Positions 44,562 to 51,939 of a stretch of DNA of 51,939 nucleotides are shown here, one piece after another; the stretch's first letter is position 1, and the number at the start of each line of letters is the position of its first letter. The notes below the pieces were generated by a model, which was given only the letters and a program-made list of their open reading frames with translations, was not told the origin of the DNA and made no database searches. The position numbers were made by a program, and so were the translations under genes. This DNA is from BRH-c25 sp041690515 (lineage in GTDB: Bacteria > Bacillota > Clostridia > Lutisporales > Lutisporaceae): positions 1-51,939 of the forward strand of contig JAWLHF010000005.1 in assembly GCA_041690515.1 (NCBI GenBank). The letters are read 5' to 3'.

Positions 44562-45299
44562 TTATCGTTCATCTTGCTTCAATGCCTTAATTAGTAACAT
44601 CATCGGGCGGCGCATTTCATCTGACATGCCTGGAATCTCCATCATGTCATTGCTCGGCATCGCTTCTTCAACGGCTTCCAGCCGGAACCCAGCATTTATA
44701 AGTCCCATCAGTATCTGAGTCAGTGTATGATGCTGTTTTGTAACATTCTGTCCAAGGAAATGAGTAACCCTCTCTCCAGAATAAAAGTAATTATCCACAG
44801 GCCAATATTGCGGCTTGCCGTTTGAATCATAAATCCAGTCTTGGTTCACTCCCGCTGTAAAAACGGGATGTTCTATATTAAGAAGGAAAACCCCCTCTGT
44901 CTTCAGTGTCCGGTATATCTTTTTGAAAATTTCATCAATGTCTGCAATGTAGTGAAGCACCAAATTTGAAACCACGCAATCGGAAGAATCTGCCGGATAA
45001 TCATAATCATCCAGCCCACAGACCCGATAGATGATTTTGGGGTCGGCATTCTTTTCTTTTGCTTCTTGTATCATTTTCTCGCTCAAGTCGATGCCCAGCA
45101 CCTGCTTTGCACCACATTCCACAGCATATTTGCAGTGCCACCCGTAACCGCACCCAAGATCGAGTACGCTTTTGCCGCTTAAGTCTGGAAACAAGGCCTT
45201 TAACTGATGCCATTCGCCCGCACCAGATAATCCTTGCTGACTTCGTGACATCTTCGCATATTCTTCAAAAAATTGTTTATCGTCATAAATGTTATTCAT
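44562..45299 (-). CDS. SAM-dependent methyltransferase (class I)
   Basis: A 245-residue class I methyltransferase with motif I VLDLGCGYGWHC (near residue 45), acidic VLGIDLSEKMIQEA, and SDCVVSNLVLHYI in the motif IV/V region. The C-terminal half (EHPVFTAGVNQDWIYD, YFYSGERVTHFLG) matches small-molecule or uncharacterised methyltransferases of Firmicutes. The ATG is preceded by a GAGGTGAAC-type site (CGAGGTGAACT) at good distance. Substrate unknown. It lies between a recombinase remnant and a Vat-like gene, so it may be cargo of a lost mobile element. Confidence 0.82.
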   Translation of the reverse strand: MNNIYDDKQFFEEYAKMSRSQQGLSGAGEWHQLKALFPDLSGKSVLDLGCGYGWHCKYAVECGAKQVLGIDLSEKMIQEAKEKNADPKIIYRVCGLDDYDYPADSSDCVVSNLVLHYIADIDEIFKKIYRTLKTEGVFLLNIEHPVFTAGVNQDWIYDSNGKPQYWPVDNYFYSGERVTHFLGQNVTKQHHTLTQILMGLINAGFRLEAVEEAMPSNDMMEIPGMSDEMRRPMMLLIKALKQDER

Positions 45300-45363
45300 A
45301 GTTCACCTCGGTAATTTAAATTTGTCAGCTTGAGTTATTTATTTTAATTCATATCCAATTGTC

Positions 45364-45525
45364 TTAAGCCAATTTGCGACCTCTTCCGATGTAGCAGATT
45401 TTCTTGAAGCGGGTGTGATGAGAGGTACCCTCGGCAAATTTGGGTTGCGCCTTTTCACATCTATTGATAGTTGAAGAAACAATTTGCAAGGCTTCTTCTA
45501 ATTCTTCTCTTGTATATTTGTCCAT
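45364..45525 (-). pseudogene. Small chimeric ORF: fused remnants
   Basis: ATG at 45525 with GAGGTGAAGT upstream opens MDKYTREELEEALQIVSSTI, a start typical of a short clostridial helical protein. After about 33 codons the sequence becomes atypical and stops at 45364. In the next frame the same DNA reads NPNLPRVPLITPASRKSATS, then EEVANWLKTIGYELK and stop, which looks like the true tail of another protein. The locus is probably a deletion fusion of two genes. Confidence 0.45.
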
Positions 45526-45570
45526 TTCACTTCACCTCAAATCCCGGTTTATTACCCTACAATAGTAGGC

Positions 45571-46206
45571 TTATTTAATCTCCTTTATTTTTGTCAGATC
45601 ACCACTACATAGGGTTTCGAGATTGTGAAAAATCTTTGAAGCAGGCCAGTCCCACCACTTTAGTTCCAGTAGATAGCCTATGAGGTCATCATCAAATCTT
45701 TTCTTAATAATTTTACAGGGGTTCCCTCCTGCGATATGATAGGCGGGAACATCTTTTGTAACAACAGAATTGGCAGCGACGATTGCTCCGTCTCCTATAT
45801 GTACGCCAGGCATTACGGTGACATTTTGACCTATCCACACATCATTACCGACAACAGTATCTCCTTTGAAAGGCAAGTCTTTCAGTGACGGAGTTGCCTT
45901 TTCCCAGCCATGTCCCATTATATTAAAAGGATAGGTAGTGACGCTGCACATTCTATGATTTGCACCGTTCATAATAAATTCGATGCCTTTTGCAATGGCG
46001 CAGAACTTTCCAATTATGAGCTTGTCACCTAAAAATTCATAATGATGCGTAACATGTTCCTCAAATCGTTCCGCACCGCTTATATCATCGTAATATGTGT
46101 AATCATCGACGATAATATTAGGACGGGTGATGACATTCTTGACGTAGCATACGCTTCTTATTTTCTCATTGGGATAAACAGTATTAGGATTAGGGCCGTA
46201 TTGCAT
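45571..46206 (-). CDS. Vat-like xenobiotic O-acetyltransferase
   Basis: A 211-residue left-handed beta-helix acetyltransferase of the Vat/CatB type. Signatures are GPNPNTVYP at the start, the YYD motif after GEYS-like DDYTYYDD, KLIIGKFCAIAKGIEFIMNG, ANHRM (catalytic His), TYPFNIMGHGWE, then GDTVVGNDVWIGQNVTVMPG hexapeptide repeats and a C-terminal KWWDWP. Vat enzymes acetylate streptogramin A; the match is strong enough to suspect that activity, but many homologues are uncharacterised. The ATG at 46206 has GGAGGAGG seven bases upstream. A 16-codon 5' extension of the open frame belongs to a separate remnant. Confidence 0.85.
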   Translation of the reverse strand: MQYGPNPNTVYPNEKIRSVCYVKNVITRPNIIVDDYTYYDDISGAERFEEHVTHHYEFLGDKLIIGKFCAIAKGIEFIMNGANHRMCSVTTYPFNIMGHGWEKATPSLKDLPFKGDTVVGNDVWIGQNVTVMPGVHIGDGAIVAANSVVTKDVPAYHIAGGNPCKIIKKRFDDDLIGYLLELKWWDWPASKIFHNLETLCSGDLTKIKEIK

Positions 46207-46243
46207 AAAAATTTCCTCCTCCAGTTTTGTTAATTGTTGGGCA

Positions 46244-46387
46244 GTTGGATGCACGCCAACCGCTTATATCGCATTGGCCATATTCATTACCACCCACAGC
46301 AACCACCGTGCCGTCCGACTTAAGGCCGATGGTATGACGACGACCCGCTGCTATGGTATCTTTGAGAATTTTCTCAATGAAATACAA
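46244..46387 (-). pseudogene. RCC1-repeat protein fragment
   Basis: About 45 codons reading IAAGRRHTIGLKSDGTVVAV then GGNEYGQCDISGW, which is one RCC1 beta-propeller blade (AGxxHTxxLxxDGxVxxxGxNxxGQ). Nothing else of a propeller is present. It lies directly upstream of the Vat-like gene and is the leftover of a deleted RCC1-like gene. Confidence 0.65.
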
Positions 46388-46494
46388 TCCATGTTTTACC
46401 CCCTTGAAAACAAGATTTATTTAATTATAAAACGGCTCCAATGAATACATTTTTAATCATCAAATCCTTAAATATAAGAGTTCGATATATACGG

Positions 46495-46612
46495 CATCCA
46501 ACCTGACCACACAACCTCAAAAATATCCGAAAAAACATCTAACCTGACCACTCGCAAGCCCCTGACATCTAACCCGACCACTCACCGAGCTATGACATCT
46601 AACCTGACCACT
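46495..46612. repeat. Four 17-bp direct repeats, three at exact 30-bp period
   Basis: CATCTAACCTGACCACT occurs at 46536-46552, 46566-46582 (one change) and 46596-46612, exactly 30 bp apart. A variant (CATCCAACCTGACCACA) lies at 46495-46511. A hairpin AGCGAAAA/TTTTCGCT follows at 46652-46674. Multiple ordered terminal repeats are typical of IS21-family ends, and an IS21 remnant occurs at 38819. No gene was found between 46390 and 46912. Confidence 0.7.
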
Positions 46613-46733
46613 TAACTATCAAATAAGGCCTTTATGGACTTGTTCCCGCGAAGCGAAAAAATCTAATTTTCGCTCAATGGGTTTCGCACCCATATGTTCT
46701 AAAAGCCTTGATATATAAGGGTTTTCAGCAAGT

Positions 46734-46828
46734 TCATTCTTTTGCCCTTGACATCAATACTACCGTCTCAACGTGCCTTGAGTAGACAAAAATGATGTCG
46801 TGAAGACGTACTGATTCCTTGGCGGAAG
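46734..46828 (-). repeat. RlmD-tail relic, copy 6 (best preserved)
   Basis: Minus strand 46734 upward reads AKESVRLHDIIFVYSRHVET, then VVLMSRAKE and TGA, about 30 codons with no start. HVETVVLMSR is the exact consensus end of RumA/RlmD enzymes. The DNA upstream of the tip (GCCAAGGAATCA) is shared with copy 4. Confidence 0.7.
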
Positions 46829-46912
46829 GTTGGTTTTCTCAAAATGTAGTTTAAAAAACTTGTCTCTAAAACATTTATGTTTCAACTCTATTATACTTAG
46901 TGGGTTACACAA

Positions 46913-47863
46913 TCATACTCTTTCTCTCGTCTTCCACAAAGCCATTGGATGGTCTTTAATTCGCTCTAGTATCTCTTTATCTTCAAATAACAATTCTGGA
47001 ATGTATTCACCATTTTGAAACTTATCTAGGAATGCTTTCTCGTCTTTTGTAAGAACCATTAAATCAGCGATATAATCCTTAACGATTTTCTTCGCCGACT
47101 CTAATTCAAAATTATCTTTTCTTTTTATCACAGGTAAAAGATCTGTTTTAATTTTTTGCTTTGTAATAGAGTCAATTGCCTTGGTATCAAAGTTCTTGTT
47201 AATCTCCTTGGCTGAAATTGCCGCATAAAAGACTACAGCCTTTCTAAGAATCGCTTCTTGTGACTCATCAAAAAGTCCAAAGTAAATCATGTTTCTAGCA
47301 TCATATAAGTCTCTCGCCGCTACTCTGCTAAGCAATGCATTGATTTTACTTCCGTAAATCTCTATTGGCGCAAGCGTTTTAACCCTGTACTCACTTGAAA
47401 AATGTTCGGTGATGATTGGCCTTTCTTCTACCAATAATATGTGAGCGCGCAGAGAATAGTTGACCTCGATCTTGATATTATCTCTATTTCCACTTGCTCC
47501 TATATAGTCATACACCCATGAGTCCAAGCTATGAGGATTCTTCGTTTTTACATTTTTAGTATAACCCTGGGACAGCATATAGCGATCAATAGTGCTGTTT
47601 ATTAACTCGCGATGCTTCAGCATTTCTTCTCTGCTATTATTGATCAAGTAGTCCATATCAATATCTACAGAAAGTCGAGGTAAATTGAAAATCGTAAGAT
47701 TAATCGCTGTGCCACCTTTTAGAGCAAGGCTTTCTTTAAGAATCGGATTTGTATTCAGATACTCCAGTATATCTGCCAGCCTTGTTACTTTCTCAAGAGT
47801 GTCCCGAACAAAACCCAGTTCTTCCGCTTTCTTACCAAGATAAATAATGTCGTAACTAGACAA
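46913..47863 (-). CDS. AbiEii-type nucleotidyltransferase toxin (second)
   Basis: An approximately 316-residue AbiEii toxin unrelated at close range to the one at 31109. The core LALKGGTAINLTIFNLPRLS followed by VDIDMDYL gives the GGTA(I)NL and DxD metal site near residues 45-68. NIKIEVNYSLRAHILLVEER and the PIEIYGSKINALLSRVAARD segment (Lys-containing motif of the family) follow. The start is uncertain: TTG at 47863 has GGTGGTGAT just upstream, while a GTG at 47875 is also open. It overlaps the antitoxin gene by a few bases and appears intact. Confidence 0.87.
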   Translation of the reverse strand: MSSYDIIYLGKKAEELGFVRDTLEKVTRLADILEYLNTNPILKESLALKGGTAINLTIFNLPRLSVDIDMDYLINNSREEMLKHRELINSTIDRYMLSQGYTKNVKTKNPHSLDSWVYDYIGASGNRDNIKIEVNYSLRAHILLVEERPIITEHFSSEYRVKTLAPIEIYGSKINALLSRVAARDLYDARNMIYFGLFDESQEAILRKAVVFYAAISAKEINKNFDTKAIDSITKQKIKTDLLPVIKRKDNFELESAKKIVKDYIADLMVLTKDEKAFLDKFQNGEYIPELLFEDKEILERIKDHPMALWKTRERV

Positions 47864-48623
47864 GTATATCACCACCCTGCTCTGTTACTTTGAAAAGTCC
47901 TTCCGGCACCATTAGCTCCCATTGACTGTTATAAGTGCTTCGCTCATTAGAATCATTTAATAAATACCGCCTGCTCTTTCCGATTTTTTCTTTGCAGCTA
48001 TCGATAAAATCGTTTGATACCTGCATTTCTTTTTGATAATGCTGCAGGAGATATCCTACCCTTTGATAGAGCCCTTGAGTGTTATAAGCCTTTAAATACC
48101 GAAACAGCTTTGCCTCATCTAGATAGTGGATTCCTTCAAGACAATTCAGAAGTTCCTCGAGCCCACCTATTTTATTATAGTCACGGATGCTGTCGATAAC
48201 GGTTCTTTCCAAGTCTGTAATCTGAACACCTGTTGTATTTTTTGCTTCTACTATCCCATCTTGCATTCTTGATGCAACGTATTTATAAGTCACATGATCA
48301 TACTCAAAAGGATTAAATTTTGTCTCTGAAGAAACATAAACTTCGTAGAATACTTGATTTGCAAGGCCATAATATTCAAAAGCACTATGGTGAGATATAT
48401 AGGCAGTGTCCGTTACAGCACAGGCGATTTGATACCGTGTGGCTACGATTTGACCGGTTACCGGATTTACTACAGAGTATATATTCTTCCGAACCTTTTT
48501 GATCAAGCCCTTTTTCATCAACCGATTTAGTTGTGAGTATGCAGTTTTGGAATTACCAGTTAACTTCTCCACCTCATCGATTGTAAAAACCGGATATTTT
48601 GCCAGTTGATTATAGACATCCAC
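47856..48623 (-). CDS. AbiEi-type antitoxin/repressor (second)
   Basis: A 255-residue AbiEi antitoxin. The N-terminal winged helix is VFTIDEVEKLTGNSKTAYSQ then LMKKGLIKKVRKNIYS. The AbiEi core is TDTAYISHHSAFEYYGLANQ and VQITDLERTVIDSIRDYNKI, with a C-terminal extension of about 90 residues. Start chosen at GTG 48623, with GAGGTG six bases upstream; the GTG three codons earlier lies inside that site. It precedes and overlaps the toxin gene. The pair lies just after relic copy 6. Confidence 0.87.
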   Translation of the reverse strand: MDVYNQLAKYPVFTIDEVEKLTGNSKTAYSQLNRLMKKGLIKKVRKNIYSVVNPVTGQIVATRYQIACAVTDTAYISHHSAFEYYGLANQVFYEVYVSSETKFNPFEYDHVTYKYVASRMQDGIVEAKNTTGVQITDLERTVIDSIRDYNKIGGLEELLNCLEGIHYLDEAKLFRYLKAYNTQGLYQRVGYLLQHYQKEMQVSNDFIDSCKEKIGKSRRYLLNDSNERSTYNSQWELMVPEGLFKVTEQGGDILV

Positions 48624-48843
48624 TTTTCTCACCTCTTTTTATATTTGGCATTTTATTCTCTATATTTAAGGAATATCATTCCAATACTAAAATCCATAGC
48701 ATGTATTATTTTTAATAATAGCATGTTATTCTTCATATGTAAAGAAAATCGTGCAATTCTTAAAACATGCTCATCTCTATAATCTCCAAATTATCAAACT
48801 CTTAAACACAAAAGAAAACAGTACAAAAAAGCGGTATCTATTT

Positions 48844-50948
48844 CTATAACATTTCTTCAACTGTACCTATCAGTTCGTTTGCAATATTGATGCTGTCCAA
48901 CCTCATTATGCTTTCCTCAGCACTGTCAAAACTCAGAAAATTAATGCTTCCATACCAAACAATCCTCTGATCGATTACCGCAAACTTCTGATGTATATTG
49001 GATCTGAAAATTAGGTTTGCTCCTGTTATTCGTATGGAATTAACCATATCTAAAACTGCAGGCCTGTCCTTCTCTTTATAATCCCCCTCAGGCCTTGTGA
49101 TTATTGTGAGCTTTGCCCCATTATTAATTCCTGAAGACAGGATATTTAGCATATGGGAAAGACGTTTTTTTGTCATATAAGGGCTGACAATAACCATCTC
49201 TGATTTTGCTGAAGAAACATCGTTCCTAAATACTGTCATGAAATTATGATTATCAAAAATTGCATTCGTAGCTTCAAACGGCTTACTATCACTTTTGGCC
49301 GAATATCCTATTGAAGCATATCCTTTTATTCTCTTATGATACATTCTCTCAAGCACGCCAACATGAACATCCACATAATCGTAAATCTGAACTTCACTTT
49401 TGTTTTTATATAATCTGTGAAGCCTCCCGGCATATTGCTGCACTGTTCCTTTCCATGCAACAGGCATTGCCAGAAACAATGTATCCAGCCTTGGCTCGTC
49501 AAAGCCTTCTCCAACAAATCGTCCTGTTGCAACAATAACAATATTTTCATCCGGGGAAATATTTGAAAGTGCTAGAAGCTTAGTTTTTCTTTCCTTAGCC
49601 GACATTCCTCCTGTTAATTCAATAATATTAGGAATGGTTTTTGATAATTCTCTGGCTATTAACTCAACATGGGCTGTCCGCTCAGTCAGTATAATGGGAT
49701 TCCGACCTTCGTGTACACACTTAATTACATCGTCAATAATCAGCTGATTGCGCAACTGGCTGGTACTAATTTGAGAATAGATTTCGCCAATAGACCAATC
49801 TTTTTCATTTTGACTTACAGGTTTTCTAAATGGTGTAAAACGCGGAATAATATAGTGTTCAAAAGGTCTTTTTTCAGCTTGGTCTTTTGCATCGACCTTA
49901 TATCGAATCGGACCGCAATGCAAGAATATTATGGGATGATGTCCATCCTGCCTAACCGGAGTTGCGGTCAGACCATATACATATTTTGCCGAAACATTTT
50001 TTAGGATTTGCTCAAAACTGAATGCAGGAACATGATGACATTCATCAACAATAACCATGCCATAATCCCGGACAACATCCTTTACTTCGTCGCCTTTTAC
50101 TAATGACTGCATAACAGCAATATCGATAATCCCGCTCAAATCTTTCTTCCCTCCACCAAGCTGTCCTATAATACTACGAGCCTTTTTCCTCCCTCTTTTT
50201 TTCACGGGGTCAGCAGGCAACTCTTCATCTATTGTCAGGAATTGGCTTAACCGCTCTTTCCATTGATCCAATAACTGTTGTGTATGAACAAGCACAAGTG
50301 TGTTGGTTTTTCTTTCGGATATAAGTTTCGCTCCTATTACAGTCTTCCCGAAAGCGGTGGTTGCGGACAAGACGCCATTATCATGAGCTAGGATTTGAAC
50401 TGCCGCATCTGCTTGCTCATCACGTAGCTGACCATTAAATTGAACCTTGATTGATTTACCTGAAAAGGTTTCATCAGCCCACTCTATATTAGCTTTCATT
50501 ATGTTAGCCAGGTTTATCAAATCAGGTTCACATCCCCTGGGAAGGCATAAGTAATCCGGTGTTTCATCAGATAATGAAATGATTCTGGACTTATCAAACG
50601 TTGGCAATCTCATTGCCTGTGCCTTATAAAAATCTGGATTGCGGAAGGCTGCCAAACGTTTTATAATGTTTAAAGCTCTATTTGAGAATCCATCTTTTTC
50701 AACATATAGCATGTTAGCTTTTGTTATATGAATGGTGTTAGGAATATCGTTCTTACTTAAGTGATTGTCTACCCTCTGCTTTTCCCATGGCTTTATTTCC
50801 TCATTTTCAATTTGTCTTAAATCCCCTAGTTCGTTGTTAATGCCAAGTTGGGAAATATACCTTTCTATATCCTCTTCTTCTAATCTTCTAATAGTGCTTA
50901 AAAAGTTCCACTGGTCTTTGTAGGGTTGAAATTTCTCATCAATGAATA
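48844..50948 (-). pseudogene. TOTE-type SF2 helicase + PLD nuclease, 3' part of a frameshifted gene
   Basis: The helicase frame is open from about 50948 (NSVFIDEKFQPYKDQWNFLS) to the stop at 48844, roughly 700 codons. An internal ATG at 50712 exists but lies inside the conserved region and has no good ribosome site. The SF2 helicase shows Walker A TTAFGKTVIGAKL, DECHH in IVDECHHVPAF, LTATPVRQDG (motif III), and late motifs GRFVGEGFDEPRLDTL and QYAGRLHRLY (motif VI). The last 150 residues form a PLD domain with HxK-x4-D (HQKFAVID) and YGSINFLS. It joins, by a one-base frame change, the primase-like part encoded just upstream, the domain order of TOTE conflict proteins. If the shift is real the protein is split. 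Confidence 0.8.
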
Positions 50949-50950
50949 CG

Positions 50951-51739
50951 CTATTGTGCAGTAGCTTGTAAAGGTAATGCTATCAAATTACCGAATCCGC
51001 CCTTGGGAAGTGTGTCCTGATTAGGAAACAGCCTATCATATGAGCTAAATTTGATTTCATGTCTTTTAGACATTGCATGTGTTAAAAGCAATGTACCGAA
51101 TTTCCTGACTGTTGCTGCACTGATCTGCTCCTTAAAGAAGAACCACACATGTGCCCCATTTCCGGATTGTGACCGTTCTATTGCAAATGGTATATCCATT
51201 GTGTTGCAGATATCTCTCAATACACTTACATCCTTCTGCCAGCCTTCGTCATCAAAGTCCATTGCAAGGAAGTAACAGGTCTCATCTAGCAGCATAGGAT
51301 AAATACCAAGTACTGTCTTCCCCCTCAGATGACTGTCTATCGCAGCAAAATCAAGAACTGCATAATTTCTATTTTCACAGTCAGAACACTTTATTTTTGG
51401 CTTGCTGCAGATTCTATTTACCCACTCATTCAAGCAGACTGGCGAGTACCCGGATTTACCAATTTTGTTCTGCCATCTTTTCGCATAAACATCATCTCTA
51501 CCTCTGAATAAGGACATAAAAAGATTGATTTTATCCTGCGGTGAACTGCTGCTGGTCACTTGTTCATGGCCTTTAAATTGGTCTGATGAGTCTTGCTCTA
51601 CTTGCACTTCAGAAGTCTGACTAATGAATAAAGGCAAAGTCAATCCAAGCTGGGTTTTGAAATTTATATTTTCAATCTTCAGCTTTTCATTTTCTTCTAG
51701 TAGCTTTATGTATTTTTCATAGAGTTCTTCATAATCCAT
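50951..51739 (-). CDS. TOTE-type archaeo-eukaryotic primase-like domain, 5' part of a frameshifted gene
   Basis: About 262 residues. A coiled-coil start (MDYEELYEKYIKLLEENEKL) is followed by the AEP-TOTE domain: LFRGRDDVYAKRWQ, a Cys cluster ICSKPKIKCSDCENR, then HLRGKTVLGIYPML, the DxD metal site FLAMDFDDEGW, and the sxH motif in SQSGNGAHVWFFF. It ends LIALPLQATAQ and TAG, where homologues run on with a short link into NSVF-like sequence and the helicase. ATG at 51739 has GGAG nine bases upstream. TOTE systems are predicted nucleic-acid-targeting conflict or defence systems. Confidence 0.85.
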   Translation of the reverse strand: MDYEELYEKYIKLLEENEKLKIENINFKTQLGLTLPLFISQTSEVQVEQDSSDQFKGHEQVTSSSSPQDKINLFMSLFRGRDDVYAKRWQNKIGKSGYSPVCLNEWVNRICSKPKIKCSDCENRNYAVLDFAAIDSHLRGKTVLGIYPMLLDETCYFLAMDFDDEGWQKDVSVLRDICNTMDIPFAIERSQSGNGAHVWFFFKEQISAATVRKFGTLLLTHAMSKRHEIKFSSYDRLFPNQDTLPKGGFGNLIALPLQATAQ

Positions 51740-51822
51740 TATTTGCTGCTCCTTGCGTAATGTATCCCTATGCAAATTGGTAAATATGTCACTGAGCTTG
51801 TCTCTATTTCATTTGCAGGTTA

Positions 51823-51939
51823 TGTCATCTTTTTTGTCGTTTCAAGGGTCACCTTATTATCAAGCAAGGCTAAAACGCTCAAACGCCTTGCATCACAACG
51901 GTTTCAGGCACGTTCGATTTTCACAACGGCCTCACAATG
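51823..51939. repeat. RlmD-tail relic, copy 7, cut by the window end
   Basis: Minus strand 51904-51939 reads HCEAVVKIERA and TGA. The plus strand 51824-51852 carries ATGTCATCTTTTTTGTCGTT, then TCAAGGGTCACC, the inverted half copy also seen at 37192. The unit matches the layout of copy 5 and continues beyond the window. Confidence 0.6.

Noticed and set aside
46495..46612. CRISPR-like array
   Set aside because: Repeats are 17 bp with 13-bp intervals, only three or four units, and no cas genes nearby. IS21-type terminal repeats explain it better.

Overview
The window is AT-rich DNA with A/G-rich Shine-Dalgarno sites, sigma-A type promoters, several TTG/GTG starts, a TRAP transporter, an SLH surface protein and many toxin-antitoxin and mobile relics. 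This points to a spore-former-like, anaerobic low-GC Firmicute (class Clostridia). The species cannot be named from the sequence. No rRNA or tRNA gene was recognised.

Region 1 (1-8.2 kb) is metabolic and regulatory. A LacI-type repressor with its own promoter and a 26-bp operator lies upstream of a DctP-DctQ-DctM TRAP carrier and an SDR epimerase, all on the minus strand, and looks like one inducible uptake unit. Next come a MocR (GntR-aminotransferase) regulator and a divergent YczE/YitT-type membrane protein, with three copies of one operator half-site between them.

Region 2 (8.2-15 kb) holds a DUF1801 protein, a decayed VOC/PhnB-like pseudogene, a lipoprotein, and an ABC ATPase plus FtsX/MacB-like permease. 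The ABC pair is controlled by a divergent TetR gene whose promoter overlaps the ABC promoter back to back. A Spx/ArsC-like thioredoxin-fold protein follows.

Region 3 (15-27.2 kb) is two giant secreted proteins in one operon. The first gene encodes a ~1,965-residue protein with ten Ig-like repeats. The second encodes a ~2,024-residue multidomain protein with three C-terminal SLH domains, the likely cell-wall anchor.

Region 4 (27.2-52 kb) is an accessory or defence island of short, often broken modules. It contains a REP-associated tyrosine transposase (RAYT) element with 33-bp terminal inverted repeats and a truncated second copy; two AbiE toxin-antitoxin pairs, one leading into a ParB-like gene and a SWIM zinc-finger gene; a TPR-Arr (rifampin ADP-ribosyltransferase) fusion; a Phd/ParE pair; a truncated HipA with its XRE partner; and a RhuM protein. 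It also holds three SEC-C-tailed proteins, an AlbA/Schlafen-type ATP-binding protein, a Vat-like acetyltransferase, IS21 and serine-recombinase remnants, and a frameshifted TOTE-type primase-helicase-PLD gene.

Two dispersed repeat families tie the island together. One is a short REP-like palindrome with core GTGCCTGKCAC, usually sitting just downstream of gene stop codons and also found in the RAYT ends. The other is a recurring relic that reads as the last 12-30 codons of an RlmD/RumA-type rRNA methyltransferase (H[VC]E[TA]VVL...R, stop), seen seven times and often followed by a hairpin. These relics may be attachment-site scars of elements that integrated at an rlmD 3' end, but that is an inference. 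They are the most unusual signal in the window.
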